Below the pieces are notes generated by a model. That model did not search any database and was not told the DNA's origin. It saw only the letters and a list, made by a program, of their open reading frames with translations. Positions 55,664-64,000 of a stretch of DNA of 64,000 nt are shown here, in pieces. Position 1 is the stretch's first letter, and every line of letters starts with the position of its first letter. Source of the stretch: a bacterium (GTDB lineage Bacteria > Myxococcota > UBA727 > JAUIJE01); the NCBI GenBank assembly GCA_030431455.1, contig JAUIJE010000007.1, forward strand, positions 62,001 to 126,000, in the 5' to 3' direction. A program made the translations under genes and the position numbers.

Positions 55664-58294
55664 ATGATGTCGTCGAAAACCGCGCGCGTTCGCCCCGCAC
55701 CCGCCGCCACGTGGGCGGCCGGGCTCTGTTTGACCCTCCTGCTCGGCGCTGGTTGCCGGCCGTTCGCCGGGGTGGGTGACAGCTGTCTGCAGACCCCGTG
55801 CAAAAGCGGCCTGTTGTGCGTCGAAGGGGTGTGCAGCATCGACGTGGTCCTGCCCGAGCCCGAGCCCGAGGCCGAGCCTCCGGTCGACTGCGTCACCACC
55901 GCCGACTGCGGCGTGGGGGGCTCGACCGACGGCCGGTCCTGCGTCGACGGGGAATGTGTCTGGACCGATTGCACAGACGACGGCGACTGCGGCGGCCGGG
56001 TCTGCGAGGACGGCCAGTGCGCGCCCATCGAGGAGTGCGATTTCGACGACGACTGCAAAGAGGGCCGCCTGTGCCTCGACGGGGTGTGCCGGCCGCCGTG
56101 CGAGGACGACGCCGCGTGCGGGGGCTTTTTGGGGGTGTGCGTAGACGGGCGGTGCACCTCGAGCTGTTTCATCGACTTGATGTGCGGGACCGACATCTGC
56201 CTCGACGGCGTGTGCAGCGCGCCCGACTGCGGCGCCGACGAGGACTGCCCGGGGGACAACGTGGCCTGCGACGGGGGCCGCTGCGTCGAGTTCACCCCGT
56301 GCGAAGACAACGAGGACTGTTTCGACCCCGACTTTTTGTGCAACGACCTCGGCCGCTGTGAGCCGCGCCCCGCGTGTTACATCGACGCGGACTGCGGCGC
56401 GGCCCAGCTCTGCATCGGCGATGTGTGCCGCGACACCGAGACCTGCGGCGCCGACGACGACTGTCCCGGCGCCGGGGACGAATGTGTCGTGGGCGTGTGC
56501 GTCCCGGGGCCCAACTGCCGCCACGACGGCGACTGCGGCCCCGACGAGGTGTGCGCCAACCTCAACTGTGTCGACCGCCAGCTCGGCACCGCGGTCGAGG
56601 TGTCGATCACCACCACCCACGGGGTGTGCGAGGCCGACGGCACCGGCGCCTGCCGGCTGATGCTGTTCACCGGCGAGCAGGTGCCGGTGCGCATCGCCGC
56701 GTTCGACGCCGACGGCGCGCGCATCGACGCCGCCCTCGACGTGCTCAGCGAGGACGACGGGGTCGCGAGCATCACCACCGCGGGCTTGATCGACGCCAAG
56801 GCCCCGGGCCGGGCCCAAATCGCGGTCGACACCGGGCAGGTGTCCGAGCACCGCGCGCTCATCGTCGACGTGGTCGCGCCCGAGCCGACCGCGTCCCTGG
56901 TCGTGCTCGTGGCCAGCCGCCGCACCGGCGAGCCGCTGCCCGGGGCGTTGGTGCGCGCGGGGGCCCAAAGCGCGCTCGCGGGCGTCAACGGCCGCGCGGT
57001 GTTCCTGTCCCCGCCGGCCCCGGACGCGGCCGGCATCAGCGGCCTGGTCGTGACCCACGACGCCCACGTGGGCATGGCCGTGCAAGGGGTGGCGCTGTCG
57101 GGTCGGCTGCGGGTCCTGCTCGACGAGCGCACCCCGCCCGCATTGGTCGCCGGGGCCCGCGCCGAGGTGCAATCGACCGGGGACGAGACCGGCCCGGTCG
57201 GCTACGGCTTGGCCCTCGCGTCGGCCCCGTCGCTGCGCGCGGCCGGCTACGCTGAGCTGTTCGGCGGGGGGGTCAACGGGGCGCTCGAGGTGCCCCTCAT
57301 CGGTGGCCTGCCGGTGGCTTTGCCCCAGACCGCGACCTTGGAGGCCTCGCTCCCGGTGGGCGGGGGCAGCCAGGTCGTGCGCGACGTCGCGTTTGTGCCC
57401 GCGGTCCCGGGCCGGCGCGTGCTCACCGCGTTCGAGTCCCGGCGCGACAACGGTGATTTGTTGAGCGTGGTGTTCGGGGCCGACGCGGTGGAGTTCGGCC
57501 TCGACCGCGCGGCCGAGGCCGAGGGCGCGGACATCTTGGTCCGCCCTTTGGGTCGCATCGCCGGTCGCGCCCTGGTGCCCGACACCGGCGACTTCGACGG
57601 GGACGGCAATGTCACAGAGTCGGTGCCCGACTACGACAACTTCCCGTTCACCATCGTCGCCCCCGAGCGCCGCCCCACCGAGCGGGTGGGGCTCGACATG
57701 CCCACGACCAACCTGCCCGGGCGGTCGCGGTTGCTGGTGGTGGCCGGCCAAGAGTTGAGCGGGCTCGGCTTTGTCGTCACCGGGCTGCTCGCGTTCACCC
57801 CTGGGCCCGACCCGGTCCAGGTCAAGGTGGTGGCCCCGACCCGCGGCCGCACCGACGGGTCCCGCGCGCTCCGGGTCGAGGCGCTGCTCGACGATCCCGC
57901 GGCGCGGTCCTTCGCGATGTGGCGGGGCCCAGGCTTTTTGTCCTCCGTCGAGGTCGCGCCCCTGATGGCCCCCCCCGACGCGCCCTTCGTGCTCGACGGG
58001 GTCCCGATGCCGGGCACGGCCACGCTGGTGTTGCCCCAGACCGCGGGCGCGTCCGCGTTTGAGGTGCGGTTTGACCTCGACGGCGCGCCGCTGGTGGTGA
58101 CCGCCCCCGCGGGCGCCAACCTCGGGCTGCCGGCCGCGCTCAGCGCCGGGACGTTGAGCGTCACCGAGGTCACGTCCTTGCGGCTCGCCCAGCCCGCGAT
58201 CGTGGCCATCGCCCAGACCATGCTCACCGGGGACGGGCCGCGGCCGCGGCTTGTGGACACCGCCCAAGCGGTCGCGATCAACCGGGCGCCGTGA
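55664..58294 (+). CDS. Large Cys-rich-repeat lipoprotein
   Basis: An 876-residue predicted surface lipoprotein (lipobox LLGAGC). Residues about 40-310 are some ten copies of a Cys-rich module, of the form D-C-x-x-D-x-D-C-x-x-G-x-x-C-x-x-G-x-C (CTDDGDCGGRVCEDGQC; CDFDDDCKEGRLCLDGVC), like the Dickkopf/EGF-like knots frequent in this phylum. A Big-2-like Ig domain follows (VPVRIAAFDADGARIDA, then VASITTAGLIDAKAPGRAQI), then a long beta-rich region. Likely a cell-surface adhesion or binding protein. The riboswitch region lies divergently upstream. Its 3' end overlaps the convergent glycosyltransferase-like gene by 17 nt. Confidence 0.82.
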   Translation: MMSSKTARVRPAPAATWAAGLCLTLLLGAGCRPFAGVGDSCLQTPCKSGLLCVEGVCSIDVVLPEPEPEAEPPVDCVTTADCGVGGSTDGRSCVDGECVWTDCTDDGDCGGRVCEDGQCAPIEECDFDDDCKEGRLCLDGVCRPPCEDDAACGGFLGVCVDGRCTSSCFIDLMCGTDICLDGVCSAPDCGADEDCPGDNVACDGGRCVEFTPCEDNEDCFDPDFLCNDLGRCEPRPACYIDADCGAAQLCIGDVCRDTETCGADDDCPGAGDECVVGVCVPGPNCRHDGDCGPDEVCANLNCVDRQLGTAVEVSITTTHGVCEADGTGACRLMLFTGEQVPVRIAAFDADGARIDAALDVLSEDDGVASITTAGLIDAKAPGRAQIAVDTGQVSEHRALIVDVVAPEPTASLVVLVASRRTGEPLPGALVRAGAQSALAGVNGRAVFLSPPAPDAAGISGLVVTHDAHVGMAVQGVALSGRLRVLLDERTPPALVAGARAEVQSTGDETGPVGYGLALASAPSLRAAGYAELFGGGVNGALEVPLIGGLPVALPQTATLEASLPVGGGSQVVRDVAFVPAVPGRRVLTAFESRRDNGDLLSVVFGADAVEFGLDRAAEAEGADILVRPLGRIAGRALVPDTGDFDGDGNVTESVPDYDNFPFTIVAPERRPTERVGLDMPTTNLPGRSRLLVVAGQELSGLGFVVTGLLAFTPGPDPVQVKVVAPTRGRTDGSRALRVEALLDDPAARSFAMWRGPGFLSSVEVAPLMAPPDAPFVLDGVPMPGTATLVLPQTAGASAFEVRFDLDGAPLVVTAPAGANLGLPAALSAGTLSVTEVTSLRLAQPAIVAIAQTMLTGDGPRPRLVDTAQAVAINRAP

Positions 58295-59042
58295 GGGCCC
58301 CGTCCAGCAGGGCGTCGATGGCGCGCTGAAACAGCGCGTCGTCGACCAGGACCCCGTCGAGGGTGCGCCCGCGGTGCGAGCCACACAGGTTCGCCCCGCC
58401 GGGCACGCCCGGGGTCGCGGCGCGCAGCAGGTCGAGGGCGGGGCCGCCTCCCTGGGCGAGGTCGCGCAACACCAACGGGCTGAACGACCCGACCGCGTCG
58501 AGCACGGGCAAGCCCCCGCACAGGTTGGACAGGGCGGTGAGCAGCTTGGGGCCCACCAGCTGCAAGGGGCCGCCCCCGCCCGCCTGGGTCACGATGCGCG
58601 TGGCCGCGTGCAGGTAGAAGTCGAGCATGGGGTTGTCCCGCGCGAACACGCAGAGCGCGTTGTGCACGTTTTTGTACACGCGCAGCTTGCCCGCGTCGGT
58701 GCGCTGCACGTAATGCTCGCGCCCAAACGCGTACCCGTCGGGGGTGGTCACCGCGAGCGGGCCGAACACGAGCACGTCGGCGTCGAGCCAGATCGCGCGG
58801 TCTGCGCCCTCGTCGAGCACGTCCTGCAACCAGAGCAGGCGGGCGAGGTCGCTCTGCACCACCGCGCGGGCCTCGGCCCCGGCGCGGACCGCGGCCGGGA
58901 GGCGACCAAAGAACGCTTCGTCGTCGGCGAATCTGTATTCAAATCCGGACGTTGCCGCCCAAACCTCGACGCTTTCGAGGCACCGCAGCAAAAAGCCCGG
59001 CGCTTGTGCACGCCGGGCCGATTGGCACACCACCGTTCGCAT
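58278..59042 (-). CDS. GT-A-type glycosyltransferase-like protein
   Basis: A 254-residue cytosolic protein. QSDLARLLWLQDVLDEGADRAIWLDADVLVFG (about residues 64-95) is the DXD-containing metal and nucleotide-sugar site of GT-A families such as those annotated as 'DXD sugar-binding region'. NALCVFARDNPMLDFYLHAA follows the expected spacing. A C-terminal SHRGRTLDG supplies a possible third metal ligand. The substrate is unknown. ATG 59042 is 4 nt after the preceding gene's stop, so the two are co-transcribed. Confidence 0.72.
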   Translation of the reverse strand: MRTVVCQSARRAQAPGFLLRCLESVEVWAATSGFEYRFADDEAFFGRLPAAVRAGAEARAVVQSDLARLLWLQDVLDEGADRAIWLDADVLVFGPLAVTTPDGYAFGREHYVQRTDAGKLRVYKNVHNALCVFARDNPMLDFYLHAATRIVTQAGGGGPLQLVGPKLLTALSNLCGGLPVLDAVGSFSPLVLRDLAQGGGPALDLLRAATPGVPGGANLCGSHRGRTLDGVLVDDALFQRAIDALLDGALTAPG

Positions 59043-59046
59043 CAAC

Positions 59047-59538
59047 TCAGGCGTCGGTGCTGTTCCACAGCTTGGCCGCGTCGCTCACGTCGATGCCCGC
59101 GTACCGGGCGACGACGATGAACCGCCGCCGGCACCCGGCGAGCAGGGCGGGGTGGTCCTTGAGCGCCTCACGTTGGCCCTTGAGCACGGTGAGCCCTTTT
59201 TCCTTCAGCCACGCCGCGGGCTCGTCGATGCCCTCGCGCTCCCACAGGCTCTTCCAGCCGGCCTCGTCGTACCAGCTGTCGCCGGCCAAAAACTCCGTGA
59301 GCTCTTTGTCCGGGCTGACCATGTCGCTGTCCGCGGATTTGTCCTCGGGACGCGGCGCGCCTTGGTCCTCGTCGTCGGGCTTGGGCGACCGATCCTTGTC
59401 GTGCTCGTTGCGTTCGCGATCGCGGTCGTCCTCGCGTTGTTGCCGCTGGAGCTTGTCGAGTTGGTTGCGCACAAGCATGGCGCCGACGGTGAACGCGGCG
59501 CCGGCGGCGACCCAGATGTAACGGCGGGGAATGGCCAT
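59047..59538 (-). CDS. Small membrane-anchored charged protein
   Basis: A 163-residue protein with one N-terminal TM helix (YIWVAAGAAFTVGAMLV). A highly charged linker follows (KLQRQQREDDRDRERNEHD), then a C-terminal helical domain (WYDEAGWKSLWEREGID, DHPALLAGCRRRFIVVARYAG). The topology suggests a cytoplasmic or periplasmic helical domain on a flexible stalk. No known family. GGAGGA precedes ATG 59538. Confidence 0.65.
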   Translation of the reverse strand: MAIPRRYIWVAAGAAFTVGAMLVRNQLDKLQRQQREDDRDRERNEHDKDRSPKPDDEDQGAPRPEDKSADSDMVSPDKELTEFLAGDSWYDEAGWKSLWEREGIDEPAAWLKEKGLTVLKGQREALKDHPALLAGCRRRFIVVARYAGIDVSDAAKLWNSTDA

Positions 59539-59646
59539 GTGTCCTCCAGTGCGCGGGCATGGTAGCCCGCGCGCGAAGCTGTGGTCCACAAAACGGTGGG
59601 GCGGGGCAGGTTCTCGTTTTGCTCTGGGCGGAGGTGGGATAAAAGG

Positions 59647-59674
59647 TTGAAACCCCACCCCCGAAAAAGATAGA
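59647..59674 (+). promoter_or_regulatory. Promoter of tRNA-Met
   Basis: TTGAAA, a 16-nt spacer, GATAGA; the mature tRNA begins 20 nt downstream. Confidence 0.5.
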
Positions 59675-59693
59675 CGGAGGGAGACGGGCATTT

Positions 59694-59770
59694 GGCGAGG
59701 TAGCTCAGCTGGTTAGAGCGACGGTCTCATAATCCGTAGGTCGAGGGTTCAAGTCCCTCTCTCGCCACCA
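59694..59770 (+). tRNA. tRNA-Met (anticodon CAT)
   Basis: A full cloverleaf: acceptor GGCGAGG with TCTCGCC (one G-T pair), D-arm GCTCAGCTGGTTAGAGC, anticodon loop CTCATAA giving CAT, T-arm GAGGGTTCAAGTCCCTC, discriminator A and encoded CCA. The paired first base pair and D-arm fit elongator Met; a lysidine-modified Ile tRNA cannot be fully excluded. Confidence 0.93.
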
Positions 59771-59791
59771 TTCGCCCGACTTGGGGAGCCT

Positions 59792-60709
59792 TTGGGTCTT
59801 TCTCGTTGTCCAGAGTGTGGTCGAGTCGCTGAGCCGCCGGCGTGTTTCGCCTGCGGCTTCGAGTGGCCCGAGGACGCTCCGGCGGCGAGCCCCGCCGAGG
59901 AGCAGTGGGCGGTGCCGGACAAAGGCGCGGCCCCGCTGCAAAAGCCCCAGCCGATCCGGATGGAGGCCAAGCCCGCGCCGCTGCCCATCTCGGACTCGAT
60001 GGACGAGCTCGGCGACATCTTCGGCGACCCCGGCTCGCAACTCGCGTCGCAAGACCCGGAGCCAGAGCTCGAGGTGCCGGAGCCGGTGGCCCCGGCCGGG
60101 GTCGACGATGTGCTCGCGGGCATCAGCCTCGACTTCGACGACGCGCCCCTGCCGGACATCGACAGCGACATCGAGGGCGACAGCGACCTCCCCGACCTCC
60201 CGGACGAACTGAGCGACGAGTTCTCAGACGAGATCGACGTCGACGACGCGGCCCTGGCGGACATCGACCTCGACGGGGGGCTCGACATCGAAGCGCCCGC
60301 GCCCCCTCCCGCGGCCGCCGCGCCGGCGCCCGATCCGGGCTTCGCCGCCCCCCCCGACTCGGCCCTGATGTTCGACCCCGGCGCCGGGGCGGTGCCGGGG
60401 CAGACCGCGCAGTTCATGCGGGGGCAGTTCGACGAGGTGCCCCAGAGCCAGTCGATGCCCGACCCGGACTTCACCCCCACCGCGGGCCTGGCCGACGACG
60501 ACGACGACGCGCTCGCGCTCACCGACGACCTCGACGCGCCGGCGCCGCCCCCGCTGGCCGCGCCCGGGCTGCCGGTGTCGGCCGAAGAGCTCGGCAGCTA
60601 CGCGCACAAGATCGAGAAGTTCGCCGAGGAGTTCGAGAACGAAGGCAAAATCGCCGAGGCCGCGTTCATGTACGAGCTCAAGGCGTTCTTGGATTCGCTG
60701 GGCCACTGA
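59792..60709 (+). CDS. Acidic low-complexity protein with N-terminal zinc ribbon
   Basis: A 305-residue soluble protein. [17 protein letters not shown] (residues 6-22) is a compact C4 zinc ribbon. The middle 200 residues are Asp/Pro/Ala-rich and probably disordered ([24 protein letters not shown]). The last 40 residues form a helix pair ([31 protein letters not shown]), TPR-like. Such ribbon plus disordered linker plus helical-end proteins may act as adaptors; function unknown. The start is TTG 59792 with GGGGAG 3-4 nt upstream, 21 nt after the tRNA-Met CCA, so the tRNA promoter could serve both. Confidence 0.7.
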   Translation: MGLSRCPECGRVAEPPACFACGFEWPEDAPAASPAEEQWAVPDKGAAPLQKPQPIRMEAKPAPLPISDSMDELGDIFGDPGSQLASQDPEPELEVPEPVAPAGVDDVLAGISLDFDDAPLPDIDSDIEGDSDLPDLPDELSDEFSDEIDVDDAALADIDLDGGLDIEAPAPPPAAAAPAPDPGFAAPPDSALMFDPGAGAVPGQTAQFMRGQFDEVPQSQSMPDPDFTPTAGLADDDDDALALTDDLDAPAPPPLAAPGLPVSAEELGSYAHKIEKFAEEFENEGKIAEAAFMYELKAFLDSLGH

Positions 60710-60726
60710 GCTTCCGCACAACCGCG

Positions 60727-60755
60727 TTCAAAAGCCGGGTCCGAGGCCCTATACG
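60727..60755 (+). promoter_or_regulatory. Putative promoter of leaderless leuS
   Basis: TTCAAA, a 17-nt spacer, TATACG, then exactly 6 nt and ATG 60762. No Shine-Dalgarno is present. Confidence 0.55.
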
Positions 60756-60761
60756 CACCGG

Positions 60762-63320
60762 ATGCGGTACGACCCTCATGCGATCGAAGAGAAGTGGCAA
60801 CAGGCGTGGGAGGCGCAGGGCGCGTTTGTGACCCCGCGCGACCTCGACGAGCTTTCCCAAAAGCCGAAGTTCTATGTGCTCGACATGTTCCCGTATCCGT
60901 CGGGGGCGGGGCTGCACGTGGGGCACCCCGAGGGCTACACCGCCACCGACGTGGTCGCGCGCATGAAACGCATGCAGGGACATCACGTGCTGCACCCGAT
61001 GGGCTGGGATGCGTTCGGTCTGCCCGCCGAGCGCGCCGCGGTCCGGGAGAACATCCACCCCGCGATCATCACCAAGCGCAACGTCGACAACTTCCGCAAA
61101 CAGATCAAACGCCTGGGCTTTTCCTACGACTGGACGCGCGAGGTCTCGACCACCGACGAGGACTACTACCGCTGGACCCAGTGGATCTTCCTCAAGCTCT
61201 ACGAGAAGGACCTCGCCTACATGGCCGAGGTCCCGGTCAATTGGTGCCCGGCCCTCGGCACCGTGCTCGCCAACGAAGAGGTCAAAGACGGCAAGTACGT
61301 CGAGACCGGCGACGCGGTCGAGCGCCGCAACATGAAGCAGTGGATGCTCAAGATCACCGCCTACGGGGAGCGGCTCATCGAGGACCTCGAGGGGCTGGAC
61401 TGGCCCGAGTCCGTCAAGGAAATGCAGCGGCATTGGATCGGCAAGAGCGAAGGCGCGGATGTCACCTTCGCCATCGACGGCCGGGACGACGCGTTCACCG
61501 TATTCACCACCCGGCCGGACACGCTGTTCGGGGCCACCTACTGCGTGCTCGCCCCCGAGCACGAGCTGGTCCAGGCCATCACCACCGACGGGCAGCGCCA
61601 AAAGGTCGCGGCCTACGTCGAGACCGCGGCCCAAAAGAGCGACCTCGACCGCACGGATTTGGCCAAGGACAAGACCGGGGTGTTCACCGGGGGCTACGCC
61701 CTCAACCCGGTCAACGGCCAGAAGGTGCCCATCTGGGTCGCCGACTACGTGCTCGCCTCCTACGGCACCGGCGCGATCATGGCCGTGCCCGGTCACGACG
61801 AGCGCGACCACGAGTTCGCCCGGGCCTTTGACCTGCCCATCGTCGAGGTCGTGTCCGGCGGGGAAAAGCCCATCACCGAAGCGGCCTTCACCGACAACCA
61901 GGACGGGGTCCTGGTCAACTCGAGCAGCCCGGACGGGGCCGACCTCAACGGGCTCAAGGTCCCGGAGGCCAAACAAAAAATCATCGCCTGGCTCGAGGAC
62001 CAAGGGCTCGGCAAAGGCGTGACCCAGTACCGCCTGCGCGACTGGCTCTTTTCCCGGCAACGCTATTGGGGAGAGCCGTTCCCCATCGTGCACAAAGAGG
62101 ACGGCACCGTGGTGGCGGTGCCCGAAGACCAGCTCCCGGTGAAGCTGCCCCCCGTCGACGAGTACAAGCCCACCGCCGACGGCCGGCCGCCCTTGGCCCG
62201 GGCCAGCGAGTGGCTGGAAGTGACATTGCCCGACGGCAGCAAAGCCTGGCGCGAGACCAACACCATGCCCCAGTGGGCGGGCAGCTGTTGGTACTACCTG
62301 CGCTACATCGACCCGCAGAACGACAAGGCCCCCTGGGACAAAGCCCTCGAGCAGTACTGGATGCCCGTCGACCTCTACATCGGCGGGGTCGAGCACGCGG
62401 TGTTGCACCTGCTCTACGCGCGGTTTTGGCACAAGGTGCTGTACGACTGCGGGCTGGTGTCGACCAAGGAGCCGTTCCAGAAGCTGTTCAACCAGGGGAT
62501 GATCCTCGCGTACAGCTACCGCGACGAGGCCGGGAAGTATTACTACCCCGACCAGGTCGAGGAGCAAGACGGCGGCTGGGTGGCCAAAGACTCGGGCAAG
62601 AGCGTCGAGACCCAGATCGAGAAGATGAGCAAGAGCCGCTTCAACGTGGTCAGCCCCGACGAGGTCATCGACAAGTACGGCGCGGACGCGATGCGCCTGT
62701 ACGAACTGTTCATGGGCCCCCTCGAGCAGGTGAAGCCTTGGCAGATGAAAGGCGTCGAAGGCGTGTCGCGGTTTTTGCATCGGGTGTGGCGCTTGGTGGT
62801 CGACGAGGAGACCGACCAGGTGCTGGACAAGGTGCAGGACGTGCCCGCGACCACCGACGAGGGACTGTTGCGCGCGCTGCACAAAACCATGCACAAGGTG
62901 GGCGAAGACACCGCGCAGCTGCGGTTCAACACCGCCATCGCGCAGATGATGACCTTCGTGAACGAGGCCAACCAGGCCAAGGTTCTGCCCAAGCCGGTGC
63001 TGATCGATTTCCTCACCGTGCTGTGCCCCTACGCGCCGCACATCGCCGAGGAGCTGGCCGCCCGGCTCGGCGAGGGCGGGCTGATGTCGCGCCGGGATTG
63101 GCCCACCGTCGACGAGAAGCTGCTGGTGGACGACACAGTGACATTGGGGGTGCAGGTCAACGGCAAACGCCGGGACGAGATCACCGTGCCCCAGGACGCG
63201 GACAAGGCCGCCTGCGAAGCCGCGGCGCTGGCGAGCGACAAGGTCCAGAAGTTTATGGACGGCAAGACCCCGAAGAAGGTCATCGTCGTGCCCGGCCGGT
63301 TGGTGAACATTGTCGTTTGA
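60762..63320 (+). CDS. leuS: Leucyl-tRNA synthetase
   Basis: An 852-residue class I synthetase charging tRNA-Leu. The HIGH motif is HVGHPEGYT (about residues 53-61). The editing (CP1) domain contains [13 protein letters not shown] and [19 protein letters not shown]. The [11 protein letters not shown] active-site strand follows, then the catalytic KMSKSRFN. Length and domain order are those of bacterial LeuRS. Its 3' end overlaps the LptE-like gene, as in the leuS-lptE order of many proteobacteria. Confidence 0.97.
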   Translation: MRYDPHAIEEKWQQAWEAQGAFVTPRDLDELSQKPKFYVLDMFPYPSGAGLHVGHPEGYTATDVVARMKRMQGHHVLHPMGWDAFGLPAERAAVRENIHPAIITKRNVDNFRKQIKRLGFSYDWTREVSTTDEDYYRWTQWIFLKLYEKDLAYMAEVPVNWCPALGTVLANEEVKDGKYVETGDAVERRNMKQWMLKITAYGERLIEDLEGLDWPESVKEMQRHWIGKSEGADVTFAIDGRDDAFTVFTTRPDTLFGATYCVLAPEHELVQAITTDGQRQKVAAYVETAAQKSDLDRTDLAKDKTGVFTGGYALNPVNGQKVPIWVADYVLASYGTGAIMAVPGHDERDHEFARAFDLPIVEVVSGGEKPITEAAFTDNQDGVLVNSSSPDGADLNGLKVPEAKQKIIAWLEDQGLGKGVTQYRLRDWLFSRQRYWGEPFPIVHKEDGTVVAVPEDQLPVKLPPVDEYKPTADGRPPLARASEWLEVTLPDGSKAWRETNTMPQWAGSCWYYLRYIDPQNDKAPWDKALEQYWMPVDLYIGGVEHAVLHLLYARFWHKVLYDCGLVSTKEPFQKLFNQGMILAYSYRDEAGKYYYPDQVEEQDGGWVAKDSGKSVETQIEKMSKSRFNVVSPDEVIDKYGADAMRLYELFMGPLEQVKPWQMKGVEGVSRFLHRVWRLVVDEETDQVLDKVQDVPATTDEGLLRALHKTMHKVGEDTAQLRFNTAIAQMMTFVNEANQAKVLPKPVLIDFLTVLCPYAPHIAEELAARLGEGGLMSRRDWPTVDEKLLVDDTVTLGVQVNGKRRDEITVPQDADKAACEAAALASDKVQKFMDGKTPKKVIVVPGRLVNIVV

Positions 63321-63825
63321 CCGCGCGGCGCTCCTGCTCGGCCTGTGCCTGCTCGGCCAGGCCTGCCAGACCACCTCCCGGGGCCGGGTGGTGGTGCCCC
63401 GCACCGACAAGCTCCACGTCGCGGTGTTCGTCGACCAGACCGAGACCGGCGAGGTGGGCTGGCCGCTGACCCAAGCGGTCCAAGCGGTGATGTGGCGGGA
63501 CGATCCCGACAGCTTCGCCACCAGCTTTGAGCAGTCCACCGTGACCATGGACGGCACCGTGCTGGTGCTCGAGGAAAAGCCGGTGGGCGCGGGCATCACC
63601 GAGCTGCGCTTCGTGGTCGACGCCACCCTCGTGGCCCACGACGGGCAAAAGGTGGCCGACCTCGGCCGCGCCGAGGTCACCGAGACCTTCAACGGCCGGC
63701 CCAAAGAGCGCAGCCCCGAGCGCCGCGAAGCCCTCGACCGCGGGGTGTGGCGCATGGCGCGTTATCTGGTCAGCAAGATCGACGAGGCCGGCCGCGAGGA
63801 GGCCGCCCTCGCGGCGGCAGATTAG
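63310..63825 (+). CDS. LptE-like lipoprotein
   Basis: A 171-residue predicted lipoprotein (lipobox LLGQAC). The short alpha/beta sandwich has the LptE outline: [26 protein letters not shown] (strand then helix), a middle strand pair and a C-terminal helix ([20 protein letters not shown]). LptE plugs the LptD barrel and assists LPS insertion. Sequence similarity is weak, but a position directly overlapping leuS (TTG start 63310) matches the conserved leuS-lptE order, which strengthens the call. It overlaps the convergent gene by 4 nt. Confidence 0.65.
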   Translation: MSFDRAALLLGLCLLGQACQTTSRGRVVVPRTDKLHVAVFVDQTETGEVGWPLTQAVQAVMWRDDPDSFATSFEQSTVTMDGTVLVLEEKPVGAGITELRFVVDATLVAHDGQKVADLGRAEVTETFNGRPKERSPERREALDRGVWRMARYLVSKIDEAGREEAALAAAD

Positions 63826-64000
63826 GCCGCGCCGTCGGCGAAGCGCATCACGCCTTTGCGCAGGACGTCTTTGACCACGCCCTCGATGAGCAACGGGGAA
63901 AAGTCGGATTCGACCATGACCGTACGCGGGCTTTTGCCCGCGAACAGGGCGTGCACGATGGGGCGCACGTTGTCGGCGCAGCTCACCATGTAGAACTTCC
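63822..64000 (-). CDS. C-terminal fragment of an unidentified protein, cut by the window edge
   Basis: The minus strand has a G/C-biased open frame running from the right edge to a TAA at 63822. It ends KSPRTVMVESDFSPLLIEGVVKDVLRKGVMRF-x-DGAA. About 59 codons are visible, alpha/beta in character. Too little remains to name a family; the ending could suit a PATAN/DUF4388-type or response-regulator-associated protein, but that is a guess. Confidence 0.5.
   Translation of the reverse strand, partial: KFYMVSCADNVRPIVHALFAGKSPRTVMVESDFSPLLIEGVVKDVLRKGVMRFADGAA

Overview
This is a very GC-rich bacterial chromosome segment (roughly 70% G+C by eye) with strongly G/C-ending codons. It looks like a Myxococcota or related former deltaproteobacterial genome. 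That placement is an inference from the protein repertoire, because no rRNA is present. The supporting traits are many outer-surface lipoproteins (two with long Gly-Asp repeat linkers after the lipobox cysteine), Cys-rich DxDC-type surface lipoproteins, a membrane-anchored Ser/Thr kinase, TPR and PEGA lipoproteins, a DksA-like protein with an eroded zinc finger, and Gram-negative Lol and TonB machinery. I see no phage, IS element, integrase or CRISPR array. The window reads as core chromosome with lineage-specific lipoprotein clusters.

Layout. 1-1117 (-): end of a GPH-family sugar/cation symporter. 1268-6257 (+): three ATGA-coupled small lipoproteins, a lipoprotein alpha/beta hydrolase, a rhomboid-like membrane protein and a ferritin-like protein. 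6291-7584: an MBL-fold hydrolase divergent from a Fur-family regulator. 7589-12832 (-): an iron/metal-type TonB locus, with a receptor carrying its own N-terminal TonB-C domain and three lipoproteins; two of these have their own promoter with a Fur-box-like sequence. 13003-16316 (+): two DUF4331-type proteins and a His-rich TPR lipoprotein, divergent from the TonB locus across a palindromic operator. 16370-21204 (+): a chalcone-isomerase-like protein and a 1395-residue repeat protein. 21241-23748: a D-aminoacylase-type amidohydrolase divergent from a TetR regulator. 23789: tRNA-Gly followed by degenerate copies of its 3' end. 24391-38359: mixed genes including a Kef-type antiporter, a Cys-His papain-like protein with a small partner, an AlkC/AlkD-type DNA glycosylase, DUF2237, PEGA, NuiA-like, HugZ-like and SprT-like proteins, ftsY and a Ser/Thr kinase. 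38414-43725: dksA-like, lysS, and LolC/E and LolD lipoprotein-export genes. 43772-47286: a di-haem cytochrome whose ribosome site lies in a strong hairpin, a lipoprotein, and an unknown protein. 47362: gpsA. 48386-55560 (-): a complete vitamin B12 uptake operon under a cobalamin riboswitch. 55664-59538: a Cys-rich lipoprotein, a glycosyltransferase-like protein and a small membrane protein. 59694-64000: tRNA-Met, a zinc-ribbon acidic protein, leuS and an LptE-like lipoprotein.

How the genes work together. The clearest system is the B12 operon: riboswitch, Gly-Asp-tethered lipoprotein, TonB receptor, propeller-like lipoprotein, BtuF, BtuC, BtuD. It is arranged so that two surface lipoproteins bracket the receptor, which recalls BtuG with BtuB in Bacteroides. 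The second uptake system (7189-12832) couples a receptor, a related lipoprotein family and a Fur-type regulator. A recurring theme in the window is a -10-like hexamer ending exactly 6 nt before an ATG that lacks a Shine-Dalgarno sequence, at seven genes. This would make their mRNAs leaderless.
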